Translations under genes and position numbers: made by a program
In this document: positions 54,272 through 63,644 of the stretch, piece by piece
How positions within the stretch are numbered: position 1 is the stretch's first letter
Layout of the letters: each line of letters begins with the position of its first letter
The notes under the pieces: model-generated
What the model was told of the DNA's origin: nothing
What the model saw: the letters and a program-made list of their open reading frames with translations, nothing else
Database searches by the model: none
Assembly (NCBI RefSeq): GCF_024362695.1
Contig: NW_026063266.1
Coordinates: 310,001 to 374,000 of the forward strand
DNA length: 64,000 nucleotides
Source of the DNA: Pectinophora gossypiella
Taxonomy: Eukaryota; Arthropoda; Insecta; Lepidoptera; Gelechiidae
Direction of reading: 5' to 3'

Positions 54272-54551
54272 AGTTATGCCACCCCTAGCCCGAAGAACGG
54301 TGACAGTGCATGCTGCCTAGAACAGCATGTCAGCACATTCTGTAGACAGACCACCGCGGTGGCCTGACTCCCACGCTTTCCTCTTAGATTTAGCTAGAAC
54401 TTTAAGTTAGCATTAAAATCATTCATGTAGCGCATCCGACTCTGTGCACATGTCTCGCCGTACTTTAAGTTTTATTTTAATATACATTTAACTAATTCAA
54501 ATTCATTAGTTTCTTTTTAAAAATAGTGTCCCGCGCTCCCGAAACTTGACT
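54272..54551 (+). repeat. Gypsy-B 5' LTR
   Basis: 280 bp, no difference seen from 61706-61985. Confidence 0.96.
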
Positions 54552-54570
54552 GGCGCAGCCGGTAGGATCC
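54551..54570 (+). promoter_or_regulatory. Gypsy-B primer-binding site, tRNA-Ser type
   Basis: TGGCGCAGCCGGTAGGATCC overlaps the last base of the LTR, as in errantiviruses. It is close to the complement of insect tRNA-Ser 3' ends (CGACTGCGCCA type), with about two differences. Confidence 0.75.
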
Positions 54571-54998
54571 GTGTCGTTACCGTGCGTGTGCTGCTTATAG
54601 GGCTCGAACTCGCCCTACGTGCGGTTTTTGGACTCAATATCGTCGTGTGTAAAAACTGTACCAGTGCAGTAAAGCGTCGGACCGGATCCTGCGAACCAAA
54701 TAAATTTTGTCACACTTACGGGACACACTGAGTGTTCTAAGGCGACAGGACACTAAGGACATGGAAGCAGCCGGGGGTTGGTGAGTACGACTTTTCGCCT
54801 TCCTTCGCTTATCTTTGTTCCAATATTAATCTGAGATCGGACTTCTCTCAGTGATACGTACTCTGATTTTTTTACTAAAAATATAGAACTCAAAATCGTT
54901 CTTATTTTATATTTAAATAGTTACATTAATTACATTAAGATTATAGATAAGGTGTGTGCATGCTAGATTTAAGATTTTGTGTGATATAATTGATTTGA

Positions 54999-56315
54999 TT
55001 GTGTTTTAAAATGGCGGAGGTCAATTTGATTCCGAGTGAATTTTCAAAAATTATACCCCTATTTAACGGAGACAAAAGACACCTGAATTTATTTATTCGT
55101 AAGTGCGAATATGTTATTGAAAAATTTAGAGGGAGCGATGCTCAGAATGCTTATATTATGCATACCATTACCAGCCGTCTTACTGATAATGCAGCGGCCC
55201 TTATCAGTGAGCGAGAGGACATCCGTACATGGGATGAATTCAAAACGCTATTGATTCAGCATTTCGGTGATCCTAGAACCGAAGAGAGTATAGCTATGCA
55301 ATTAGAAGGTTTAAAAATCAAACCAAACCAATCCTATCATGAATTTTGTAACCATGTTCAATCGATTAGAGCAAACCTTATAGCTAAAGTTAATATAATA
55401 GATGACGAGAATATGCGGCAAAGCAAAATCACGATTTACAACAGATTAGCTTTAAATGTTTTTCTATTTAACTTGCCCGAGGAGATGCTACGCATTGTCC
55501 GATTAAAATCACCTGAAACATTAGAGGACGCCCTAAGTGTAGTGCTCGAGGAAGTGGATTTCCACGAACAATATCAGCGTAAAAATAAAACGAATAAGCC
55601 TCAAGTACCAGCAGTGCCCTTTAAATTTCCTTCTAATATATCTCATCCAAATATCCCTCAAAACCAAGGATTTGCTAAATACATAGGAAACATTCCTAAC
55701 AATACTCAAACCAATTTTAAGTTTGGTATACCTGTTAACCGACAGTTCGGACCCCCTCAACAAAGTAACCAGCAGTTTGGCTATCGACCAAACTTACAAA
55801 ATCAATATCAGCAGTTTGGTTACCGACCAAACCTACAGCAAAACAACCAACAATTTGGTTATCGCCCTATCCAACCCACCCCCTTTGGGTATAGACCACC
55901 TCAAGGCCTACAACAACTACCAGCGATGCGGCCCCAGCAGTTTGGACAGCAACAAACTATTAGACCTCCACAGCCAAATTTTTATTCCAAAAATTTTACT
56001 AATGATGTTTCCATGCGTACCGCTCCACAAAAAACAGGCCAAGGTTTTCGTGTAAATGAAACAGAATTATACAATGAGCATCCGATCGAATGTTTTGACA
56101 CTTACACGGAGAGTTATCCCAGCCAGGCGGATCACTATCCGTATGCCTTCGATACGTATGAATGCGATGCGCCCACGCAAGACTACTCTTATCAATGCAA
56201 TGATAAGGCGGAGCCACTAGATACGACTCGTACTCTCCATGGAGCGGAGGAGTCAAACGAGCAGCATGTTGAAAATTTTTACATACGGGCCTCAGTAGGG
56301 AAAGACAAATTATAG
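54999..56315 (+). CDS. gag: Gypsy-B Gag
   Basis: Starts at 54999 (MCFKMAEVNLIPSEFSKIIP; the second ATG, MAEVN, is equally possible). Residues 20-180 form the Ty3-type Gag core (WDEFKTLLIQHFGDPRTEES, YHEFCNHVQSIRANLI). There is no CCHC zinc knuckle, as is usual in errantiviruses. Residues 245-330 are Gln/Asn/Phe-rich with four or five QFGYRP-type repeats. The C-terminus is acidic and Tyr-rich. It forms the cytoplasmic core. Near its end a heptamer A AAT TTT allows passage into pol. Confidence 0.92.
   Translation: MCFKMAEVNLIPSEFSKIIPLFNGDKRHLNLFIRKCEYVIEKFRGSDAQNAYIMHTITSRLTDNAAALISEREDIRTWDEFKTLLIQHFGDPRTEESIAMQLEGLKIKPNQSYHEFCNHVQSIRANLIAKVNIIDDENMRQSKITIYNRLALNVFLFNLPEEMLRIVRLKSPETLEDALSVVLEEVDFHEQYQRKNKTNKPQVPAVPFKFPSNISHPNIPQNQGFAKYIGNIPNNTQTNFKFGIPVNRQFGPPQQSNQQFGYRPNLQNQYQQFGYRPNLQQNNQQFGYRPIQPTPFGYRPPQGLQQLPAMRPQQFGQQQTIRPPQPNFYSKNFTNDVSMRTAPQKTGQGFRVNETELYNEHPIECFDTYTESYPSQADHYPYAFDTYECDAPTQDYSYQCNDKAEPLDTTRTLHGAEESNEQHVENFYIRASVGKDKL
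56273..56279 (+). promoter_or_regulatory. Candidate -1 ribosomal frameshift site, A AAT TTT
   Basis: In the gag frame the codons are GAA AAT TTT TAC. A AAT TTT fits the X XXY YYZ rule. After a -1 slip the frame continues through 56315 directly into pol, with no stop before the protease. Gag otherwise ends at 56313-56315. An upstream TGA in the -1 frame, just before the heptamer, means a shift can only work at or after this site. Confidence 0.7.
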
Positions 56316-59300
56316 AAATAAATTGTGACGTCAAATTAAAATTACCGTACATTTATTTACCGGAAATTAACGCAAAGCTTATGATCGACACCGGTAGCAC
56401 CCGTTCGTTCTTAAGCCCTCAAAAGGCCTACCAGTACTTTTTGCCACTAGTTATTCACGAACCGTTTGAAGTCGTAAGCACGCATGCCAGCTCAAGACAT
56501 AATGAGGTTATTCATATTCCCCTAACACCAACTTTTAATACCACTGACCTTCATAAATTTTATCTGTATGAAGTAGACCCGAGATATGACGGTCTAATTG
56601 GTAATGACTTATTGACAAAAATTGAAGCCATTATTGACCTTAAAAATGCAGTACTGAAAACGAAAACCACAGACATCCCTATTGTTCACAATTTTACCGA
56701 GTACGTAATAAATCTTCCCCCACGAGCTGAAATGAGAGTAAAAGTGCCTACTGACTTATACTCAGGGCAAGCCATTTTAAATCATACAAAATTTTGTGAT
56801 GGTGTGCGAATGCCTGATGCTCTAGTAACCTGCAACAAGGGTTACGCCACCACGGTTATTCAGAACACCTTAGAAAAGGGAATTGACATTGTTGTAACAG
56901 CCCCATTTCCGACAGCAGAATATAAAACAATTGATAATGACGTAAATTTTACAAGCGACGAGACACGCACCAGTGACATTTACTATGACAGCATACTTTT
57001 ACAAAATTTGACAAAACTAAGACTGGACCATATGAGTACTGAAGAACGTGACTGTATTGTTCGTCTATGCAAAGAATATAAAGATATATTCTACAGCGAT
57101 CAACTGCCACTGTCATTTTCTAGTCAAGTTAAGCACTTTATACGTACAAAAAATGAAGACCCAGTTTATACAAGACCTTATAGACAACCTCCTTTCCAAT
57201 CTGAAGAAATTAAAAGACAAGTTGAAAAACTTTTACAGGACAATGTTATACGCGAATCCCACTCTCCTTGGAGTTCCCCGGTACATTTAGTGCCCAAAAA
57301 ACGAGACGCCTCAGGTGAGATAAAATATAGGATGGTTATAGACTACAGACGTTTAAATGACTTGACAGTCGATGACAAATACCCCTTGCCGAATATAAAC
57401 GATATCTTTGACAAACTTGGAAAGAGTTCTTACTTCACTACACTAGATCTTGCTAGTGGGTACCACCAGATTGAAGTGAATGAGGAGGACAGGCAAAAAA
57501 CAGCTTTCAGTACGCAATTTGGCCACTATGAGTTCCTCCGCATGCCTTTTGGACTTAAAACCGCTCCAGCAACTTTTCAAAGAGCAATGGACAATGTGTT
57601 ACGCGGGTTACAAGGCATCCATTGTTTGGTGTATTTGGATGATATAATTATATTTTCGGCCAGCTTACAGGAACACTTGGACAAATTACGAACTGTATTT
57701 GACAGACTGCGAAAGACTAATCTCAAGGTTCAGCTCGATAAATCTGAGTTCCTGAGAAAAGAAGTGCTTTATTTGGGACATACTATAACAAAAGACGGAC
57801 TAAGACCCAATAATGATAAAATCACAGCAATTCAAAATTATCCTCTCCCCAAAACGACCACTGAAATCAAAAGCTTTTTAGGCTTAGTGGGATACTATCG
57901 ACGATTTATTAAAGACTTTGCAAAATTGACACAACCATTAACAGCGTGTTTAAAAAAGCGAAACAGAATTACAATTGATCAGAAATATATTGAAGCTTTC
58001 GAGAAATGTAAAGAGCTCCTTACGAGTGCACCTTTGTTACAGTTTCCAGATCCTACTAAACCGTACATACTTACGACAGACGCTTCTGCAGTAGCTTTAG
58101 GCGCTGTACTTTCACAGGGCCCCATAGGACAAGACCAACCTATTGCGTACGCTAGTAGAACATTAAGCGACACTGAAACACGATACAGCACAATAGAGCG
58201 AGAGCTACTAGCCATAATTTGGGCCGTAAAACATTTTAGGCCATATCTTTATGGTCATAAATTTCGTATTTATACAGACCATAGACCACTTGCATGGCTC
58301 TATTCACTTAAAGATCCGAATAGCAAGTTGACTCGCTGGAGACTACGACTCCAAGAGTACGACTTTGAGGTTATCCATAAGAGCGGAAAGCAAAACACAA
58401 ACGCTGATGCTCTCTCTCGCATAAAGATTAATGCTTTAGACTCTGACGATGACAATGACCGAGAATCCATGGTGGTTAACGTTGACGATGACCTAAAATC
58501 ATTTATGAAAGAAATTGATGACAGAGTGGCTCAGTTAGGAAAAGAAAAGGATAATTCTGGCACCATAACTATTTCTGACTCATCGGCTACTATGACAATA
58601 TCCGACATTGAAGAAATGGACTATCCTATTGTCTCTGACAAAAGTTCAACTGAAACAGCTCATTCGGGAACAGAACTCGAATCCCATGGTATTCCTATTC
58701 TACACGAGGCGATTGATACAAAGCCAAACCAAATTTTAGTCTACCAGTGGTTTAGGAACGAACTCCAAGTAAAAAATCTGTCTAACAAAAAGCAAAAAAT
58801 TTTAGAAATCTTTTTACCCACAAACAATGACGAGTTAATAAAGAAATTTCTGAAGGAATACATCAGGCCAAATATTAAATATTTCATTTACTTTGAAAAG
58901 GAGACACACAGAAGGGATTTTTCGAAAATTATTATAGAATTGTTCAAGAAGGGATCGGTTGACTTCTATGAATGCACTGAAAGAGTGATTTATGTGGAAG
59001 ATGAGAGAGAACAGAGAGCAATCATCGCCAAATACCATGAAGGAGCAACGTGCCATCGTGGTATCAAAGAAACTGCAGTCCGGATACGAAGAAACTACTA
59101 TTGGGAAAATATGATGGAGATAACAGCAGCAGTCATCAACGCTTGCGAAGCGTGCAGGAAAATGAAATATGATAGAAAACCTCTTAAACCCGTATTACAA
59201 CTTACGCAGACTCAAAATTCGCCATTTCAAGAGCTATTTATAGACCTTTTCTGTATTGAAGGAGTCTACTACCTAACACTTGTTGATGCTTTTAGTAGAT

Positions 59301-60076
59301 TAGGTCAAGCGATCGAAATATCAAATCGTTCCACTCCCGAAGTTGTACGTGCTCTAATGAAGTATTTTACCTTTTATGGAATTCCAAAAAAAATATCTAG
59401 TGATCCAGGGACTGAATTTAATAACGAGTTAATGAAAGAGTTTATGGCCCTACATAAAATTGAACTTCACATTACTACGCCAAACAATCCAAATTCGACA
59501 GGCATAGTAGAACGATTTCATTCGACCTTAATAGAAATTTACCGTCTTGCCAAATATGACCAAAAATATACTGATGCAGCCTCCATAATGACTTATTCTA
59601 TTCTAGCTTATAATAACACCATTCATTCTACGACAGGCCTCGCACCCTTTGAAATAGTTTTCGGTCACACCAGTGTTAATCAGGCGTTTGATATAAATTT
59701 TGAAAAAACATATACCCAACAATTGCTAAAAGATCATCACAAGCGCATGAAATATTTATACAATTACATTAGTAAGGACATGTTAGAAAAGAAGGAAAAA
59801 ATTAGGAAACAGAAAGGTGGCGAAGCTGTACCAAATTTAGAAGTAGGCGACATTATATTCAGTAAAGATATTAACACACGAAAAAGTAAAGATAAGGCCC
59901 GGTATCAAAAGGTAAAGGTAATAGGTCCAACAGATAGAAATGTCGTACCCGTACAAAGAGGCGCCAAGGAAACAAGGATTCCAATTAAAAATGTTAAACG
60001 TCCTCCACAGGTGGTGCTTAAGCCTGATGGTTCTGTACCTTCAGATGAGCCACAGCCTTCAACTTCAAAACATTAA
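56283..60076 (+). CDS. pol: Gypsy-B Pol: protease, RT, RNase H, integrase
   Basis: Expressed as a Gag-Pol fusion by -1 shift. The first in-frame ATG (56381) is inside the protease and is not needed. From 56381 as residue 1: protease MIDTGSTRSFLS; RT with YRMVIDYRRLNDLTVDDKYP (about 315), LDLASGYHQI and catalytic YLDD (about 418); RNase H TTDASAVALGAVLSQ (about 564) to NTNADALSR; an acidic linker; integrase zinc finger H...H...CEACRK (885-930); and a DDE core with IDLFCIEGVYYLTLVDAF (about 952), SSDPGTEFNNE (about 1006) and VERFHSTLIEI (about 1041). The C-terminal tail is basic. All catalytic residues that I can place are present. Confidence 0.95.
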
Positions 60077-61754
60077 GGACAACCCCGGGATATTGCCTGT
60101 CAAGTTGGGACAAGCATATCGACAAGAAGATAAATGGACAGTTATTAAAGTTTTAGATTTGAATGATATAAAGGAAACCCTTAAATTTAACGTTAATAAG
60201 TTTTTAGAGTTTGATAAATTGGTAGATGTTAATAAACCTTTTTCACATGAGTTTTATAATATAAGGTTACACGCGTATGATTTGTATAATATAACCATTA
60301 ACAAATTCAGGCAACTTGTTCCGTCTAGCAGATTTAAGAGAGGCATCCTAAACCCTCTTGGTTCTTTAATAAAAGTAGTCACAGGGAATCTAGACCATGA
60401 AGACGCGATTAAATATGACAAATTGATCTCTGAACTTAAAGGCAATCAAATACATACAGAAAAGAAATTAATTATTGTATCTAAAATGTTAGATGGTTTA
60501 ATAAATAGCACCGAGACATTACATAATAACACGTTAATATTAGACGAACGTCTTAAACGTATAGAAAAAATTGTTAAATACATAGCATCGAAAGAAAATA
60601 ACTCCGTTTATAATACATATATGTTAAGCTTGTTCAAACTGTTCATTGGAAACTTCAGAACTATATACTTGACTATTAGTGAAATTGAAACTGTTTTAGC
60701 CTTGAGTAAAGTCTCAGTGTTACACCAATCCATCATAAATTCAGATGAGTTTCTCAAAATACTGGAATCTGTAGCCAAGTATGATAATTTAGTATATCCT
60801 GTAAACCTAAATAACTTGATAAAAATTGAAAAAACTATAGTTGTTAAGTCATATATGAAAGAAAATCAGATTACGTTCATTTTAGAAATTCCTTTAATAG
60901 ATGGAAATATTTATAATTATTTTAAAATTTATTCATTACCCATGTTTAAGCCATCAACAAACCTTACCTATGTTATAATTCCTAAATATCCTTACCTTTT
61001 GGCGAAAGGTCCGAAATACCACCCCATCAACAGTCCCTGCGACGAGCTAGCCCCGGGACAGTTCCTGTGCAAGGAGAATGACCAGGTTATTTATCCTGAA
61101 CGAACCTGTGTTGAGCAGCTGATGCGGTTTCATTCTAATCTCACCCTCTGCAGAGTTTACCCTGTCCACGTGGAAGATATCAAGATCCAGAGGATCGATC
61201 CTGCCAATTGGATTGTCTACACCAGGAGCAGCCAAATACTTACTGAAAAATGTAATGACGACACAATCAAAAGACAGATTCAGGGTACTTACCTTATTTC
61301 CAATGCTGAAGACTGCGAACTCTACATAGAGAACTTTAAATTAAACCGCCGGAGGTCCATTGCTGCCGATTTCCATTTCAAGGTTACACCCGTAATTGGT
61401 TTACCTAAGCCCGACTTCCTGAAGACGAACGTTACCACGGAATTATCTAAGGTGGACATTAAAGGCGTGTCTTTGGATAACTTGAAGCATCTCTCTAACG
61501 TATTAAACAGTGAAAGGTTTAACAGTGATATCAGTGAAAGTGAAATAATAGACACTCGTAGTGTGAGCTTAGCTACTATATTCCTTTATGTAATCTTAAT
61601 TATAAGTATCATTACTATTATTATATGGAAATTTAAAGTTTTCAATTTTACACGAAATCACCAAGACTCAAAATCGTCGGATGATTTCGTGCTTGAGGAG
61701 GGAGGAGTTATGCCACCCCTAGCCCGAAGAACGGTGACAGTGCATGCTGCCTAG
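59940..61754 (+). CDS. env: Gypsy-B envelope glycoprotein
   Basis: The frame overlaps the end of pol by 137 bp, so it is probably read from a spliced RNA. ATG 59940 gives 604 residues. A better signal peptide begins at an internal Met (MLNVLHRWCLSLMVLYLQMS). Furin site SSRFKRG at about residues 129-135, then NPLGSLIKVVTGNLDHEDAI, the fusion-peptide-like region. Coiled coil, then a Cys-containing head (CDELAPGQFLC, CRVYPV, CELYI), a membrane span (FLYVILIISIITIIIW, about 546-562) and a short tail. This is the errantivirus/baculovirus-F layout, expected at the cell surface. The stop overlaps the 3' LTR. Confidence 0.92.
   Translation: MSYPYKEAPRKQGFQLKMLNVLHRWCLSLMVLYLQMSHSLQLQNIKDNPGILPVKLGQAYRQEDKWTVIKVLDLNDIKETLKFNVNKFLEFDKLVDVNKPFSHEFYNIRLHAYDLYNITINKFRQLVPSSRFKRGILNPLGSLIKVVTGNLDHEDAIKYDKLISELKGNQIHTEKKLIIVSKMLDGLINSTETLHNNTLILDERLKRIEKIVKYIASKENNSVYNTYMLSLFKLFIGNFRTIYLTISEIETVLALSKVSVLHQSIINSDEFLKILESVAKYDNLVYPVNLNNLIKIEKTIVVKSYMKENQITFILEIPLIDGNIYNYFKIYSLPMFKPSTNLTYVIIPKYPYLLAKGPKYHPINSPCDELAPGQFLCKENDQVIYPERTCVEQLMRFHSNLTLCRVYPVHVEDIKIQRIDPANWIVYTRSSQILTEKCNDDTIKRQIQGTYLISNAEDCELYIENFKLNRRRSIAADFHFKVTPVIGLPKPDFLKTNVTTELSKVDIKGVSLDNLKHLSNVLNSERFNSDISESEIIDTRSVSLATIFLYVILIISIITIIIWKFKVFNFTRNHQDSKSSDDFVLEEGGVMPPLARRTVTVHAA
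61694..61705 (+). promoter_or_regulatory. Gypsy-B polypurine tract
   Basis: GAGGAGGGAGG directly before the 3' LTR, inside the env coding sequence. Confidence 0.85.
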
Positions 61755-61985
61755 AACAGCATGTCAGCACATTCTGTAGACAGACCACCGCGGTGGCCTG
61801 ACTCCCACGCTTTCCTCTTAGATTTAGCTAGAACTTTAAGTTAGCATTAAAATCATTCATGTAGCGCATCCGACTCTGTGCACATGTCTCGCCGTACTTT
61901 AAGTTTTATTTTAATATACATTTAACTAATTCAAATTCATTAGTTTCTTTTTAAAAATAGTGTCCCGCGCTCCCGAAACTTGACT
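61706..61985 (+). repeat. Gypsy-B 3' LTR
   Basis: Second 280-bp copy. The env frame ends 49 bp inside it. Confidence 0.96.
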
Positions 61986-61996
61986 ACTGTTAATAC

Positions 61997-62114
61997 GAGT
62001 TTTTCTTTTCACTTTAGTGTCAAAACATTGCTTCAATGCACTTTTATCTTGTATTTGCTCATTATTATTCGTATTATTCGCGTTCACACAAGAATAATTA
62101 TTGTCCGCCGCCAT
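61997..62114 (-). CDS. Palindrome element gene, exon 1
   Basis: ATG at 62114 (MAADNNYSCVNANNTNNNEQ) rather than the upstream in-frame ATG at 62132, because of context. Ends ...KVKRKT plus one base at donor GTATTAACAG. Asn-rich start, then basic. It joins in phase to 54240. Gypsy-B inserted in the intron, with its ACTG duplication just inside the donor. Confidence 0.5.
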
Positions 62115-62179
62115 TATGCAAAACATAAACAAAGCGACACCAGCGCCACTACCGGTGGATAATGTTACTATTTTACGAT

Positions 62180-62362
62180 ATGATCGCTAACGTTTGGCCA
62201 TATCATGAAGTAATCATGCATTTAGTTGGTCATATCGTTAAACGTTTTGTGTTCATTGATCTGGCCAAACCACATCATGATGTGGCCAACGAATGTTGTT
62301 CTATTTCATGAAATACGACCATTTCATGAAATGGTCGATCATTTCATGAAATGATCAATTCT
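62180..62362. repeat. Right subterminal palindrome array
   Basis: Inverse of the left array: TTGGCCATATCATGAAG near 62194, GGTCATATCGTTAAACG near 62228, CACATCATGATGTGG near 62267, then GTATTT-type (about 62302), GACCATTTCATGAAATGGTC (62318-62337) and GATCATTTCATGAAATGATC (62338-62357). Confidence 0.88.
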
Positions 62363-62377
62363 ATGATATGGCCACGA

Positions 62378-62529
62378 TATATACACGCGCGCCGTCTCGT
62401 GTGTCATCGCAGCCGGTCCCGAGCGCGTCGAGTGTGCCTACCGACTGCGTCATTGCGTCGAATGAAACCGGTCCGGCTAAATCGCCTGCCCCTCCGCCAC
62501 CGCCCGCTCCGCAGACATCTGAACGACAG
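62378..62529 (+). CDS. Candidate host exon, right part
   Basis: Continues the frame of 53277-53487 after the element: TRAPSRVSSQPVPSASSVPT, then a Pro-rich stretch (SPAPPPPPAPQTSERQ) and a donor CAG/GTGACT at 62529/62530. It could instead be part of an old LINE ORF1, whose Pro-rich regions look similar. Confidence 0.4.
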
Positions 62530-62567
62530 GTGACTGATAAGAATGCATTTTTTTTTATTTTTTTTTG

Positions 62568-63344
62568 ACGTGACTTATTGTAGATTTGCCGCAGATGGCA
62601 TTAACTACTTGGCCGGACAAATGGGGAGCGCTGAAGGCTCTCACCCGGTACAACGTTTAAGACAACAGGCCTGAGGGTGCCCAGTTGGGCGCGAACCTCG
62701 GCTCAGGGCGTCGTCTGAGAGGAAAAATATTTGAAAGAATTAATCGACCCTAGTGGGTCGATAGCGATAAGCGCTGAATGAGGGAAATCGTCGACCACGC
62801 CGGCGGGGTCGGTATCGGGGTCCTGAAGTGTTTGGTGTCGCGAGCTGATTGGCTGCCTCTATGGCTAGAGTCATCGGGTCGTCGGGATCGTATATTACGT
62901 CCTTCGGATGCCGATACTTTTCAGTACCGTCCCTAAGCGGGATGTATTCGGAAGCCGCAACTACCAGGGGATTCGGGTGGTGCGGAGCAGAATCGAAAAA
63001 ACGTTTGGAAGCTAATTTGAGCCATTGGGCAATGGTTGGCAGACCTAGGTCAATGTGCAGATTTTCATTGCGAAGGAACCACGGAGCTCCCGTGGCTTTC
63101 CGCATGAAACGATTTTGTATTACCTGTAGACGGTGGATTTGAGAGGGACTCGCATGAGCGAAAACTACCCCTGCATAGGTCATGATCGGACGGATGCAAG
63201 TCGTGTAGATTTTCACCTTATTCCTAAGGGACAATTTACTTCGCTTGTTAAGGAGACAATGAAGACGGCCCATTACAAACGCGGCGCGATCGCGCACACG
63301 TTTGATATGGGCCTTGAAAGTAAGACGTCTATCTAAGACTAGCG
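62568..63344 (-). mobile_element. Jockey LINE, second copy, strongly 5'-truncated
   Basis: Inverted copy of 38021-38808, including the 3' UTR and A tail (poly-T at 62548-62567 on the plus strand). Only a few substitutions are seen. Confidence 0.9.
62740..63297 (-). pseudogene. C-terminal part of Jockey LINE RT (copy 2)
   Basis: The frame FVMGRLHCLLNKRSKLSLRN ... YRYRPTRVD equals the C-terminus at 38067-38623, with very few replacements (for example HPNPLV for HPNLLV, YRHPKD for YRRPKD). No RT catalytic part remains. Confidence 0.9.
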
Positions 63345-63640
63345 CGGCGCGCGCGCGCCGGCCGCTGCAGCGAACCAGTCTATGCTACACCGCTGTCGAA
63401 TGTGCATGACGCTTTGTATGCAAAGTAGATCTCTCGCGCTTACGCTCGTAATATTTTATGCTTGTCTATCTTTCTGTGCTTAACTCTTCTAGTTGTTCTC
63501 TTACTTTCCTTCTGTGCTTTTGCCTATTGTGCCGTGTCTTGTATTGTGTGCAATAAACTTTTAGTGTGTGATCGTTATAACGGAATTTTATTTCAACCCG
63601 CCGTCAACGTCGCACTATATTAGCGAGTACACCTACTCCT
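63345..63640 (+). repeat. LTR-like fragment
   Basis: Starts in a GC-rich alternating run (GCGCGGCGCGCGCGCGCC). It contains AATAAACTTTTAGTG and TTTTATTTCAACCCGCCG, a layout of poly(A) signal plus tail typical of insect LTR ends. No partner LTR is in the window and the limits are unclear. Confidence 0.35.
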
Positions 63641-63644
63641 AACG

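Larger units (their letters stand above)
54272..61985 (+). mobile_element. Gypsy-B: intact-looking errantivirus-type Gypsy element
   Basis: 280-bp LTRs (54272-54551, 61706-61985) look identical, start AGTTATG and end CTTGACT, and are bordered by ACTG (54268-54271, 61986-61989). AGT...ACT ends and a 4-bp duplication are typical of errantiviruses. gag, pol and env are open with no internal stop. The PBS, polypurine tract and frameshift signal are in place. No defect is visible by eye, which makes it the youngest and most complete element here. An insect endogenous retrovirus-like element. Confidence 0.95.
53488..62377 (-). mobile_element. Palindrome-rich terminal-inverted-repeat element (about 1.17 kb without Gypsy-B)
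   Basis: TATATA is duplicated at 53482-53487 and 62378-62383. The ends are inverted copies (TCGTGGCCAGATCATAGAAT at the left, TCGTGGCCATATCATAGAAT at the right). Each end carries a run of 18-20-bp palindromes with an ATTTCATGAAAT core. On the minus strand it has a small two-exon gene. Gypsy-B sits in that gene's intron and a 51-bp LINE tail interrupts its second exon. I cannot place it in a named transposon superfamily. Confidence 0.65.

Noticed and set aside
63345..63400. CpG-type promoter at the GC-alternating run
   Set aside because: Only about 30 bp long and part of an LTR-like fragment; insufficient support.
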